This document shows positions 27,289-36,518 of a stretch of DNA of 64,000 nucleotides, in pieces. The notes beneath the pieces were generated by a model. It was not told the DNA's origin, did no database searches, and worked only from the letters and a program-made list of their open reading frames with translations. The DNA comes from Metallumcola ferriviriculae (lineage in GTDB: Bacteria > Bacillota > JADQBR01), in the NCBI RefSeq assembly GCF_035573695.1, contig NZ_CP121694.1, positions 3,480,001 through 3,544,000 on the forward strand, written 5' to 3'. A program made the position numbers and the translations under genes. How positions within the stretch are numbered: the first letter of the stretch is position 1; each line of letters starts with the position of its first letter.

Positions 27289-28635
27289 ATGTACCTTAGA
27301 TTGGTAATTATAGCCGGGTTATTAAGCGGATTGCAAATGATACTTTTCATACAGTTATTTGTGCTCGACTCATGGAAAGTTATTGCTTCACTTCTCTTAA
27401 TAAATTTTATTACGCTTACTATTACATCCGGATGGTTGAAACAAGCATCTGTTGACGAACAGGAAGAAAATAATGAACATCTGGCTTCTTATGACCCGAC
27501 CTTAAAAATTGCAAATGAAACGCTGCCAATCCTTCGGGGTGGTCTCACCGAACAGTCTGCCCATAAAACCGCAGAAATTATTCAAAAGATTGCCGATGTG
27601 CCCGCAGTGGCAGTGACCAATAAAGAACAGGTCTTGAGCTATCTGGGCGCAGGGTGTGAAATGCACCAACCTGGTGATAAAATTTTAACCGAGGCTACCA
27701 AAGAGGTTATTAAATCAGGACAGCATAAAGTAGTACAAACAGCCAAACAGCTAAATTGCCCTGTAGAGAACTGCGATTGCCCTCTGGCTGCCGCTGTAAT
27801 AGTTCCTTTAAAAAACAAAGGTGAAGTAGTCGGCACCTTAAAACTTTATCAAACTCAGGATGGACAGCTGCCGCCACATACAATTCGTCTAGCCATTGGA
27901 ATTGGGCAACTGTTAAGCATGCAAATCGAGCTTTCAGAACTTGACCGTCAGACCCAACTATTAACTATGGCAAAGCTTGATGCCCTGCATGCACAGATAA
28001 ACCCGCACTTTTTCTTCAATACGCTTAACACTATTATCATGTACAGTCGAACCAATCCCGACCGAGCCCGAAGATTACTCATTCGACTGGCGGAATTTTT
28101 CAGACAAACCTTAAAACGCCATGGGCATTTCATTACACTGCGGGAAGAGTTGGAATGTGTCAATACTTACTTGGTTCTGGAAAAAGCTCGTTTCGGTGAT
28201 AAGCTCCAAATAATTGAGGAAGTTGACGAAAGTTTAATGAACTACAAGCTCCCCGTGCTCAGTATTCAACCGCTGATAGAAAACGCAGTTAAACATGGTG
28301 TTACCCCTAAGGTTGGTACCGGAGCAGTCAAAGTCACTGCCCGCAAAGAAATCAACGAATTGGTACTAAGTGTAGTGGATGATGGCGTTGGTATCCCAGC
28401 AGACAAATTACAGCAGGTACTGCAGCCAGGGGTTGGCTCAGGCAATGGGGTAGGTATGAGCAATGTCCATGAAAGAATTAAAACTCTCTTCGGTGAAGAC
28501 TACGGTTTGAAGATTGTCAGTTACCCTGACCAGGGAACTTCCATTGAAATGCGCATTCCTCTTCTCATCAATGAAGAAGAGACTGTGGAACGAGGAGGCC
28601 TAAACTATTATGAAGCTGAAAGCGCTCATCGTTGA
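27289..28635 (+). CDS. LytS-type sensor histidine kinase
   Basis: A 448-residue kinase. Two N-terminal membrane segments (about 5-45) are followed by a GAF-like domain (about 75-210, with a C-x-C-rich LNCPVENCDCPLAA stretch), a His_kinase domain with the phospho-acceptor His in HAQINPHFFFNTL, and an HATPase domain ending VGMSNVHERIKTLFG. The short membrane part is smaller than the 5TM-LYT sensor. Start is taken at ATG 27289 (TTG 27286 is possible). The response-regulator gene overlaps its 3' end by 26 bases. Cysteines in the GAF domain could bind a metal or redox cofactor. Confidence 0.9.
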   Translation: MYLRLVIIAGLLSGLQMILFIQLFVLDSWKVIASLLLINFITLTITSGWLKQASVDEQEENNEHLASYDPTLKIANETLPILRGGLTEQSAHKTAEIIQKIADVPAVAVTNKEQVLSYLGAGCEMHQPGDKILTEATKEVIKSGQHKVVQTAKQLNCPVENCDCPLAAAVIVPLKNKGEVVGTLKLYQTQDGQLPPHTIRLAIGIGQLLSMQIELSELDRQTQLLTMAKLDALHAQINPHFFFNTLNTIIMYSRTNPDRARRLLIRLAEFFRQTLKRHGHFITLREELECVNTYLVLEKARFGDKLQIIEEVDESLMNYKLPVLSIQPLIENAVKHGVTPKVGTGAVKVTARKEINELVLSVVDDGVGIPADKLQQVLQPGVGSGNGVGMSNVHERIKTLFGEDYGLKIVSYPDQGTSIEMRIPLLINEEETVERGGLNYYEAESAHR

Positions 28636-29362
28636 TGATGAATATCCAGCCCGCAAAGAGCTCCGCTTTTTACTAGACCAATTTGAAAATGTGGAAGTGG
28701 TCGGCGAAGCCACAAACGCTCGAGAGGCATTAAAGCTCATTTCGGCTTTGAATTATTCCGTTTTATTTTTGGATGTAGAAATGCCGGGGATGACCGGCCT
28801 AGAATTAAGCTCCATTATCCAGGAACTCCCCAAACGACCTTATATAATCTTTGTCACAGCATATGAAGAATATGCTGTAAAGGCTTTTGAAGTCAATGCA
28901 GTTGACTACTTATTAAAACCATTTGATGAAAAGCGTTTACACCAAGCCATGCAAAAACTTTTTAAGCTGGTAGAAAAAAATAAAGAAAAAGAAAAAGCCG
29001 TACACGGTAGTGGGGAAGAGCACACTAAGCTGGACCGCCTACCCGTGGAGAAGGATGGAAAAACTCTGCTCATTCCAGAAACAGAAATCATTTATGCATA
29101 TACGCAGGACGATAGTGTCTTCTTAAAAACTACCAAAGACCTATATGTTTCCAAATATACACTTAAAGAACTTGAAAGTCGGTTAAATAGCACTGTCTTT
29201 TTCCGCACCCACCGCTGTTACATTGTCAACCTTGGCAAAGTACAGGAGATTATTCCCTTTTTCAATGGCACATACAATCTTGTTGTTAATGACGACCATC
29301 GCAGCAAGGTACCTGTAAGTCGAAACCAAGCTAAAAACTTAAAAAAGTTCTTAGGTATGTAA
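28610..29362 (+). CDS. LytTR-family response regulator
   Basis: A 250-residue regulator with a receiver domain (phospho-Asp in LFLDVEMPGMTG, KPFDEKRL) and a C-terminal LytTR DNA-binding domain (about 140-250; FFRTHRCYIVNLGKV). ATG at 28610 follows GAGGAGG within the kinase gene, so the two are co-translated. By position it probably controls the acetate uptake/activation genes just upstream; this is inference. Confidence 0.92.
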   Translation: MKLKALIVDDEYPARKELRFLLDQFENVEVVGEATNAREALKLISALNYSVLFLDVEMPGMTGLELSSIIQELPKRPYIIFVTAYEEYAVKAFEVNAVDYLLKPFDEKRLHQAMQKLFKLVEKNKEKEKAVHGSGEEHTKLDRLPVEKDGKTLLIPETEIIYAYTQDDSVFLKTTKDLYVSKYTLKELESRLNSTVFFRTHRCYIVNLGKVQEIIPFFNGTYNLVVNDDHRSKVPVSRNQAKNLKKFLGM

Positions 29363-29400
29363 ATATAAACCGCACGGTAAGTTCCCGTGCGGTTTATATT
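29360..29400. terminator. bidirectional terminator
   Basis: AAATATAAACCGCACGG (29360-29376) and CCGTGCGGTTTATATTT (29384-29400) form a perfect 17-bp stem between the convergent LytTR regulator and flavodiiron genes. Confidence 0.85.
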
Positions 29401-29420
29401 TACAAATTATTGTTCAACGG

Positions 29421-30608
29421 TCAGGCTAACCGCTCGGCTATTTTTTGGCCCCAGGCATAACATTCTTCCAGCTTTTCCGGGGTGGGTACATACTTCGCTT
29501 CCAAGCCCTCATTCATCACTTCTACTCCAGCAGCATTTAGGGTTTCGGTAATAGATTTTACTGCTCCACCGCGCCAACCATAAGAACCAAAAGCTGCACC
29601 CATTTTCTTACGCGGCTTTAGCCCTTTTAAATCTTCTAAAATTGCCGCCAGCGACGGAAGATAATCATTGTTTATGGTAGACGAACCTACCAGTAAGCAC
29701 TTGGCGGTTAGAAGTTCAGCTATTATATCATTTCTGTCAGTTTTATGCGCCTGGAACAGCTTTGCCTCCACCCCGCCGGCTTTAATCCCGTCAATGATTG
29801 CCCTAGCCATCTTCTCCGTACTGCTCCACATGGTATCAAAAACAATCACCACTTTATTTTCACCTTCGCCCTCTGCCCACTTGGCATAAGCATTGATAAT
29901 CTTGCCAGGGTCCTTACGCCAGATGATACCATGGCTGGGAGCGATAGTTTTAATTTCGATACCCATCTTTTGCACTTCAGCAAGCTTTTTCAGCACCAAT
30001 TTGCTGAAGGGGGTAAGAATATTGGCATAGTATTTTGCTGCTTCAGTCATCAACTGATGCTCATCTACCAAGTCATCAAACATTCCGGTAGTCGCAATAT
30101 GCTGGCCAAAGGCATCGTTGGGCAGCAGCAGTGCATCCTCGGGAACATAAGTAAACATGCTATCCGGCCAATGCAGCATTGGTGCTTCAACGAAAGTCAG
30201 TGTCTTACTCCCTAAACTAACCTTATCGCCGGTCTTCACCACTTGGACATTATATTCGCCGTGGTATTGTTCCATTAATCCTTCTTTTCCTTTGGCGGTG
30301 CAGAGCACAGTGGCATTAGGCGCCAACTTTATCAATTCCGGAAATGCACCGGAATGATCCGGTTCGGTGTGGTTTACCACTATGTAGTCAATATTCGTAG
30401 GGTCTATATATTCTTTGATATTTTCAATGAAACTTTCGGTGAAAGGCCTGTAAACAGTATCCACCACCGCAACCTTCTCATCTTTAATCAGGTACGAATT
30501 ATATGTGGTGCCACGATGGGTGGTGTACGCGGGTCCATGAAACAGCCGAATATTCCAATCCACTGCCCCTATCCAGTAAACTCCTTCAATAACACGAAAA
30601 GTACGCAT
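29421..30608 (-). CDS. flavodiiron protein (A-type flavoprotein, O2/NO reductase)
   Basis: A 395-residue two-domain enzyme. The N-terminal metallo-beta-lactamase-like diiron domain has HTEPDHSGAF (H-x-E-x-D-H) and later His/Asp ligands around LLPNDAFGQH and SHGIIWR. The C-terminal flavodoxin domain starts near 250 (VVIVFDTMWSSTEKMA binds FMN phosphate). It reduces O2 or NO using rubredoxin or a similar donor, protecting an anaerobe. ATG at 30608 follows AGAGGAGGAATG spacing. It is a single-gene unit; no rubredoxin adjoins. Confidence 0.95.
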   Translation of the reverse strand: MRTFRVIEGVYWIGAVDWNIRLFHGPAYTTHRGTTYNSYLIKDEKVAVVDTVYRPFTESFIENIKEYIDPTNIDYIVVNHTEPDHSGAFPELIKLAPNATVLCTAKGKEGLMEQYHGEYNVQVVKTGDKVSLGSKTLTFVEAPMLHWPDSMFTYVPEDALLLPNDAFGQHIATTGMFDDLVDEHQLMTEAAKYYANILTPFSKLVLKKLAEVQKMGIEIKTIAPSHGIIWRKDPGKIINAYAKWAEGEGENKVVIVFDTMWSSTEKMARAIIDGIKAGGVEAKLFQAHKTDRNDIIAELLTAKCLLVGSSTINNDYLPSLAAILEDLKGLKPRKKMGAAFGSYGWRGGAVKSITETLNAAGVEVMNEGLEAKYVPTPEKLEECYAWGQKIAERLA

Positions 30609-30883
30609 CTTTTCATTCCTCCTCTTTTTAAATGACAGGCATCAAAGTATTAACGTTTCAGAGATGATTTCTCATCCGCAATGCAACAAAAGAGCAAAGG
30701 ACATGGATCTTCTACATTGATCAACGGCGAAACTATCGGTTGATATTATTGTTACCCTAAAAGCCCTTATTATTTACTTTCTGTTTGAACCCATTAATTG
30801 CTTGCCACCAAAAGGGATATAATCCCAAGTGAAGAAGGATATATTAGAATAAAGAATATATCACATGAAGGGAGGCTTTGAAA

Positions 30884-31075
30884 ATGCCTATTATTACTAT
30901 TGACGCTGGTAAGATGGAAAAAAAGCAGAAAGAAACATTGATTGAAGGTTTTACAAAAACCGCCAGCACAACTTTAAACATCCCTGAACAGGCTTTCGTT
31001 GTACTGATAAAGGAAAACGACCCCGATAATGTCGGCACTGGCGGCGTAATGCTATCTAAAAAACAGGCCGATTAA
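30884..31075 (+). CDS. 4-oxalocrotonate tautomerase-like protein
   Basis: A 63-residue tautomerase-fold protein. Met-Pro at the start (MPIITIDAGKM) would expose the catalytic N-terminal Pro after Met removal, and KETLIEGFTKTAS followed by IPEQAFVVLIKEND fits the beta-alpha-beta unit. ATG at 30884 follows GGGAGGC. Substrate unknown; such small tautomerases are often orphan enzymes. Confidence 0.88.
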   Translation: MPIITIDAGKMEKKQKETLIEGFTKTASTTLNIPEQAFVVLIKENDPDNVGTGGVMLSKKQAD

Positions 31076-31091
31076 CGATTGGCATCCATTG

Positions 31092-31239
31092 CGCTTTTCG
31101 AACCTCTTTAATAACTTCGGCCATGCCGGAGTTATTACTTAATGTATAGGAAAATTTTTTAAAGCTCCTGGTTGAAACATTCTTCTTCCCAGCATCGTCT
31201 AATAGTATTGAATTTAAGGAAAGTGAGGTTCGAAAAGCG
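31092..31239 (+). promoter_or_regulatory. long-range inverted repeat that can mask the ribosome site of the downstream lipoprotein gene
   Basis: CGCTTTTCGAACCTC (31092-31106) is the exact reverse complement of GAGGTTCGAAAAGCG (31225-31239), which covers the GAGG ribosome-site region up to the first base of the GTG start codon. Between them lies a hairpin TAATAACTTCGGC-CAT-GCCGGAGTTATTA (31109-31137). In a read-through transcript the arms would pair and hide the start. Confidence 0.6.
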
Positions 31240-32042
31240 TGAAAAAAATCCATTTAGCACTGATGTTAATGTTGATGTTGTCCCTATTGGTGACGGGATG
31301 TTTGGGAACTAACGGCAAAACTGATCAAAATCAGCCTTCTCAACAACCATCGGAAACCAATGATGGAGGCCAGAAAGATAATTCCCAAGGGACCTATCCT
31401 GATGAGATTGCTGCTTGGCTGGAAACTTTTAAACCTATTTTTGTCGCCGATTCCAAGGTAATCGGTAACGAGACCTTCCTTATGGTAAGTTGGGGAGAGA
31501 AATCCACCGGGGGATACGATGTCAATATTAAGGAAATCAAGGAAACCGCTGAAAAAATCACAGTTCTAGTAGAATTTACTGAACCGGAACCAGGCGCTAT
31601 GGTTACCCAGGCATTAACCTATCCAAATGCCGTGGAAGTATTGGATAAGGCCACGGATAAAGATATTGAATTCACGGCAACCGACCCCAATATCTTTATT
31701 CCACACTTATACGGTTACGATGCCGTAACCGGCGGCTTTGAAAAAAGAAATGATTATATTGCGGTGACAGAATTCAAGGCTACCCCGGAGCAGCTGCACG
31801 TCAGCGGTATAGCCCGCGCCTTTGAAGGAGGCATTAGCTATGCCCTCCTGGATTCCGAAGGCGAAACACTAGATACCGGCCACATTATGACTGCTGCAGG
31901 TGCACCAAATTGGGGCGGCTTTAATTTGGATTACCCTGCTCCTCCCCTGGGTCAGGGAGATAAGTTGCAGCTTTTTGAAGCCAGCGCCAAAGATGGTAGT
32001 AAAACCCATATACTGGAATTTAACTTGACACCGGCTAAGTAA
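31239..32042 (+). CDS. lipoprotein with PrcB-like and Gmad2 domains
   Basis: A 267-residue exported lipoprotein. The signal peptide ends in a lipobox LVTGC. After a Gln/Asn/Asp-rich linker there is a PrcB-type domain (about 80-145; WGEKSTGGYDVNIKEI) and a C-terminal Gmad2 immunoglobulin-like domain (about 175-265; LHVSGIARAFEGGISYALLD, GGFNLDYP), a combination found in Firmicutes lipoproteins. Gmad2 is associated with germination/envelope proteins. Start is GTG at 31239. Likely a cell-envelope protein; partner unknown. Confidence 0.85.
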   Translation: MKKIHLALMLMLMLSLLVTGCLGTNGKTDQNQPSQQPSETNDGGQKDNSQGTYPDEIAAWLETFKPIFVADSKVIGNETFLMVSWGEKSTGGYDVNIKEIKETAEKITVLVEFTEPEPGAMVTQALTYPNAVEVLDKATDKDIEFTATDPNIFIPHLYGYDAVTGGFEKRNDYIAVTEFKATPEQLHVSGIARAFEGGISYALLDSEGETLDTGHIMTAAGAPNWGGFNLDYPAPPLGQGDKLQLFEASAKDGSKTHILEFNLTPAK

Positions 32043-32097
32043 ATATAATGAATCTTAACAATGGACGCTTATTTTTATCAACCTGATGGTTGGCCGA

Positions 32098-32123
32098 GGA
32101 GCACTGCAAATTTGCAGTGCTCC
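32098..32123. terminator. bidirectional terminator
   Basis: GGAGCACTGCAAA (32098-32110) and TTTGCAGTGCTCC (32111-32123) form a perfect palindrome between the convergent lipoprotein and methyltransferase genes, abutting the methyltransferase stop codon. Confidence 0.85.
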
Positions 32124-33653
32124 TTAAATTTTATTTAGTGTAAAGTAGCCAAATCCGCCGCCACCATGCCAACCCACCTGCTTGCTAATACCTGAAGCGT
32201 CTTCACCGCTAACCACCCTCTTTAATCTAGGCAGGCAGATGGTTTCCGCATGATCTCCCACCTCAATAGCAACCCAGCGTCTTCCTAATTTATGAGCCAC
32301 AGCAGCGGTTGTACCAGAACCCAAAAAACAGTCCATTACCCAGTCTCCTTCTTCGGTAGCAAATTCTATCACACGCTTCAATAGACTTTCAGGCTTCTTT
32401 GAACGCTTAAAAACACAACCTCCTTCTCTGGCTGTACCGGTTACATTTATTTCTTCATGCTTCCACACATCATTGATATCTACCCGCCGATAAACATGGC
32501 CGTCCACCAACTGAGAGTAATCTTTAAGGAATAGTAGTTTACGCCCGTTTAAGAAATAATCACAAACCTGCTCTCCCCGCCTCTTTCCTTTGCTGGGAGT
32601 ATATTCAGCCCGATATAAGACATCTTTAGCGCCCATTTCCAATAAAAGCCGCTGTTGAAATGTTGACTCTTTTTGAATACTGACTGATTGAACCATCTGC
32701 GAAAAATTTTCCGTTAGAAATACACGCTTGGCCTGCTGCGTAAGGTTATCAAAGGACAGAGATTGGTTGAGGGCCTTTGTTAGTAAACTCTGCTCTGCCT
32801 CACCGCATTCAATCCTACTAATGGCATCACTGTGGCGCTGCAACCATTGGTTCGCCGCCGCACGAAGTTTACGCACTTTAAACCGCGTAAGACTATACTG
32901 ACCGTAACGGTAAATACGGATTATGTTTCCCCGGCGATCCGTATTCTCTGCCACAAGCCGCGCCGGGGAATGTATTTGTAACACTTGATTATACTGCCTT
33001 AGTACCTGGTCAGTGGCCAGAACGACCTTTTTATCCTCATAAACCTTAACCTTGTCGATATCCTTGGCGTAGACCAAGAGATATTCGCTGGTGTGCGGAA
33101 TTACCGAAGAGCCCTGACCCAATACCGTTCTCCCGTCCGGAGCCCGCTGCCAGGTTATCTCCGACACAAAATTATCTCTGCCAAAGATCTCATCGGCAAG
33201 CACCTTTAAATAACTTTTCTCTTCGTAACCAATATGAATAAAGATAGTGCCTGACGGTTTTAAAAAGCGTTTTACCATTGCCAAACGTGTCTGCATCATT
33301 GACAGCCATATTCCATGGTCAAACTCATCCATATAGCCCATGGTACCGTTAGCTGCATTAAAAGGCGGGTCTATATAGATACATTGAATTTTACCTGTGA
33401 AATCCTTTTCCAGCGCTTTCAGTACGTACAGATTATCTCCCTTAATGAGTAAATTCCCATCCAAAAAAGTGCCCGACAAGCGAGACATGTTTCCTATGTA
33501 TTGGCAGTTGTTTAAGGGATATCCTGTCAGGTCTTCTTCCTCTCCCCAAATAGGCAGTCCCTGCTCATCCAAAGCTAGCAGCCACTTATCTTTGCCATCC
33601 CAATTAAGCCGTATCTTGCCCAATACCCTCACCACTTTCATTCTGCCCTTCAT
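32124..33653 (-). CDS. orphan site-specific DNA methyltransferase (type III Mod-like, beta class)
   Basis: A 509-residue enzyme. The catalytic motif is DPPF (IYIDPPFNAANG) near residue 95 and the SAM-binding motif DCFLGSGTTAAVA follows near 440, the beta-class order seen in N6-adenine/N4-cytosine methyltransferases of the Mod type. The central 200 residues would hold target recognition. No restriction (Res) gene adjoins on either side, so it may act as an epigenetic modifier. Start is ATG 33653 or 33641; the second has a better ribosome site (GAAGGGCAG). Neighbours are housekeeping genes. Confidence 0.87.
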   Translation of the reverse strand: MKGRMKVVRVLGKIRLNWDGKDKWLLALDEQGLPIWGEEEDLTGYPLNNCQYIGNMSRLSGTFLDGNLLIKGDNLYVLKALEKDFTGKIQCIYIDPPFNAANGTMGYMDEFDHGIWLSMMQTRLAMVKRFLKPSGTIFIHIGYEEKSYLKVLADEIFGRDNFVSEITWQRAPDGRTVLGQGSSVIPHTSEYLLVYAKDIDKVKVYEDKKVVLATDQVLRQYNQVLQIHSPARLVAENTDRRGNIIRIYRYGQYSLTRFKVRKLRAAANQWLQRHSDAISRIECGEAEQSLLTKALNQSLSFDNLTQQAKRVFLTENFSQMVQSVSIQKESTFQQRLLLEMGAKDVLYRAEYTPSKGKRRGEQVCDYFLNGRKLLFLKDYSQLVDGHVYRRVDINDVWKHEEINVTGTAREGGCVFKRSKKPESLLKRVIEFATEEGDWVMDCFLGSGTTAAVAHKLGRRWVAIEVGDHAETICLPRLKRVVSGEDASGISKQVGWHGGGGFGYFTLNKI

Positions 33654-33767
33654 GTTTCTAACACAGATTCTGCAATTAGGCTAAATTATCCTGCCATAAG
33701 CAGCTGCACAATGATTCACTCAGCCGGACGCGCTTAGAATTTAAAAAGAGCCAGAACAACTGGCTCC

Positions 33768-34280
33768 CTAGAAATATTCTTCATCTGTTGATGGGTCACG
33801 AAAAAAGCCCATTTGCTTAAGCGAATACGCTGTAATCATGCTGTATATTATTAAACTTACCAGCATAGAAAGCACATCGCCCATACTCCATTTAATATCG
33901 GCCGGGTAATGAAATGCCTTGGATATCAAGCCGAAGTTAAATAGCCAAATAGCAACCCCTAATCCGGCAGCTTTAAATAAATAGCTTTCTTCTGTGAATA
34001 TATAGGAATACATAAAAGCAATAATAACTCCAAAAAAAGCGCCAATTATCATGGCAGCTAAAAAACCGAACAGCCAAAAAGCCAGATTATGCTCATATCC
34101 TTTCATAACCACGGTTATGGCCGTGGCGTTGTTATCATATTTAGCGATGTTCAGTACCTGCATTAATTCGTTAAAGATGTATTTGGCAATTGCACCAATT
34201 ATACCGGCCCAGGTGCCTCTGACGAATTCATGACGCTGCTCTAATTTGAAGATAATTTTTGCCTCCCGCTTAGCCGTCAC
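33768..34280 (-). CDS. four-helix membrane protein (YqhR-like)
   Basis: A protein of up to 170 residues with four hydrophobic helices after a charged N-terminus (ARGTWAG-like RGTWAGIIGAIAKYIF, FWLFGFLAAMIIGAFFGVIIAF). The pattern resembles the conserved Firmicutes membrane protein YqhR, of unknown function; the match is from memory and modest. The start is uncertain: GTG at 34280 has a weak site, whereas GGGAGG precedes an in-frame ATT at 34256. Confidence 0.65.
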   Translation of the reverse strand: MTAKREAKIIFKLEQRHEFVRGTWAGIIGAIAKYIFNELMQVLNIAKYDNNATAITVVMKGYEHNLAFWLFGFLAAMIIGAFFGVIIAFMYSYIFTEESYLFKAAGLGVAIWLFNFGLISKAFHYPADIKWSMGDVLSMLVSLIIYSMITAYSLKQMGFFRDPSTDEEYF

Positions 34281-34325
34281 TTTCTTTATTTTTGCCCAGA
34301 TTAAGTGATGTTAATTCCATTAAGT

Positions 34326-34359
34326 AAAAAGAAACCGCACCAAAGGGATGGTGGGTTTC
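34326..34359 (-). terminator. terminator of pckA
   Basis: On the minus strand GAAACCCACCA pairs with TGGTGCGGTTTC (one bulge) and is followed by a T-run (plus-strand A-run 34326-34330), about 40 bases after the pckA stop. Confidence 0.75.
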
Positions 34360-34399
34360 CTTTTTAGAAATATTAAAAAGTATACACATGTATTTTACA

Positions 34400-35980
34400 T
34401 TATTCAATCTTTGGTCCTGCCGTAGTAAGTTTATCCGGTACACCGCTAAACTTTTTGAAATTATCAGCAAATCTCCGGGCTAATCCTTTGGCGGCGCGGT
34501 CGTATTCCTCTTTATTACTCCAGGTTGCCCGGGGCTCAAGTATCTCAGTGGGCACACCGGGACAACTAACCGGCAGAGAGATGTCAAATACCGGGTCAGA
34601 GCGATATGCCACATCGTCCAATTGGCCGTTCAATGCCGCAGTAACCATAGCTCGGGTGTAGTTGAGGTTCATTCTATTACCCACTCCGTAAGGACCACCG
34701 GACCAACCGGTATTTATTAAGAATACCCGAGTGTTATGCTTAGCGATTCTATCTCCGAGCATCGCTGCGTAAACCATCGGCCTTAACGGTAAAAAAGGCG
34801 CACCAAAGCATGTCGAAAATGTTGCCTGCGGCTCTTTAATACCCCGTTCCGTTCCTGCCAGTTTACTGGTGTAGCCAGAAAGGAAATAATACATGGCTTG
34901 CTCTGCATTTAATTTAGCAATAGGCGGCATAACGCCAAATGCATCGGCAGTAAGAAATATTACCGTCTCAGGGTGATCACCGGCACCGGACTGTACCACA
35001 CCGGGTATAAAATCAATAGGATATCCTGCCCGAGTGTTTTCCGTATGTTTGTCACTGTCGTAGTCTGCCGCCCGGGTAAGCGGGTCAATTGCTACATTTT
35101 CTATTACTGTACCAAAACGAATCGCTTCCCATATCTGCGGTTCCTTCTCCTTACTGAGATTGATGCATTTTGCATAGCATCCGCCTTCGAAATTAAATAC
35201 GCCTGAATCCGACCAACCATGCTCATCATCACCAATTAAATACCTGTCCGGGTCCGCAGAAAGAGTAGTCTTCCCGGTGCCGGAAAGGCCAAAAAATAAC
35301 GCAGCATCACCATTCTTGCCGACATTAGCAGAACAATGCATGGGAAATACATCCCGCTTCGGCAGCAGGTAATTCATAACGCCAAAAATGGATTTCTTCA
35401 TCTCACCAGCATAATGAGTACCGCCAATAATTACAACCTTTTCATCGTAATTAACCACCACAAAGGCCTCGGAGTTAGTTCCATCCACCTCAGGGTCAGC
35501 TTTAAAACCCGGTGCCCCGATTAAAGTGAACTCTGGTTGATAACTATTCAATTCATCTTTGGTAGGCCGAATAAAAAGCTGGTGAACAAAAAGATTTTGC
35601 CATGCAAATTCGTTAATAAATCGAACCGGAAGACGATATTCTTGGTCCGCTCCGGCATAACCGTCAAATATAAATACGTCCCGGTTTTGCAAATACGCCA
35701 ATAAACGTTGGTATAACAGCTCAAATTTTTCTTGGGACATAGGCCTGTTTACCGTACCCCAGTCAATGTCGCCATTCAGACCTGGAGTATCGACAGTAAA
35801 CTTATCGTCAGGAGAACGCCCGGTATATTTACCCGTAAGAAGCGATAGTGCTCCATTAGACGCCATTGTACCTTCACCGCGTGCTAACGCCTTTTCCACC
35901 AATTGCGCAACCGAAAGATTGCGATACACTTTTCCGGAAGTATTATTACTTAGCAGCTGTCCATCAATTTGTGGCTTCAT
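34400..35980 (-). CDS. pckA: phosphoenolpyruvate carboxykinase (ATP)
   Basis: A 526-residue enzyme interconverting oxaloacetate + ATP and PEP + CO2 + ADP. The nucleotide P-loop is [15 protein letters not shown], the metal/substrate site [22 protein letters not shown], and TGRSPDDKF is present near the N-terminus. The ATG at 35980 follows GGAGAG; the longer frame to 36112 is not needed. It supports gluconeogenesis, fitting acetate uptake encoded upstream in the window. It has its own terminator. Confidence 0.96.
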   Translation of the reverse strand: MKPQIDGQLLSNNTSGKVYRNLSVAQLVEKALARGEGTMASNGALSLLTGKYTGRSPDDKFTVDTPGLNGDIDWGTVNRPMSQEKFELLYQRLLAYLQNRDVFIFDGYAGADQEYRLPVRFINEFAWQNLFVHQLFIRPTKDELNSYQPEFTLIGAPGFKADPEVDGTNSEAFVVVNYDEKVVIIGGTHYAGEMKKSIFGVMNYLLPKRDVFPMHCSANVGKNGDAALFFGLSGTGKTTLSADPDRYLIGDDEHGWSDSGVFNFEGGCYAKCINLSKEKEPQIWEAIRFGTVIENVAIDPLTRAADYDSDKHTENTRAGYPIDFIPGVVQSGAGDHPETVIFLTADAFGVMPPIAKLNAEQAMYYFLSGYTSKLAGTERGIKEPQATFSTCFGAPFLPLRPMVYAAMLGDRIAKHNTRVFLINTGWSGGPYGVGNRMNLNYTRAMVTAALNGQLDDVAYRSDPVFDISLPVSCPGVPTEILEPRATWSNKEEYDRAAKGLARRFADNFKKFSGVPDKLTTAGPKIE

Positions 35981-36518
35981 ACTTCTCTCCTCTGTCGCTG
36001 ATTTAGTATTGAGTCTACACGTCTTAGCAATTTCGATATTTATCGCCTTTTTCCTGCTACTTACTACAAATATTTCATACAAATATTTCATTATCCAGAA
36101 ATAGTATGACACATTTAATACATCCCCGCTTTATTCCATTACATGCTGCTTTAACCCTTCATCTGGTCTTAATCCCGTAGCCGCAAGTTATCGGGTAACG
36201 GTACAGGACTGAGGTAAGTTTTCCTATTACGTACGGTACAAAACTGTGCTCATGTAAGAATTGATGTGAAAGGTCCGCCCTAGACTTAGGACGATAGGGA
36301 AAGGCTATAAAACGAAGTCGCTCAAAAAACAAAATTATATGGGGGTACCTGACGGCATCCCCCAAACTTTTATTCAGCCATTAAATTCACTAATAGTTTC
36401 TCAACAATTTCTTTGCCCTTGGCTAAAGCTGGCGCTACTTTTGAAACACCAGTTCTCCGGTTATGTCAACACCTTTTTGACTTTAGATCTTCGGGGCCAA
36501 ACTCTTCGGGCCGTATAG
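35981..36518. other. intergenic region between PAP2 and pckA
   Basis: About 540 bp with no supported gene. It holds the pckA promoter region and a small GGGGGT/ATCCCCC hairpin near 36339-36362. A 68-codon minus-strand frame at 36159-36365 has no ribosome site and looks spurious; it may be a remnant of an inserted element. Confidence 0.4.

Noticed and set aside
31092-31239. tRNA-like GGTTCGAA motif
   Set aside because: The GAGGTTCGAAAAGC stretch resembles a T-arm but no acceptor stem or anticodon arm can be drawn around it.
36159-36365. Group II intron remnant or small gene on the minus strand
   Set aside because: The sequence has a UACGGUAC-like stretch but no domain V fold, no GAAA tetraloop and no ribosome site.
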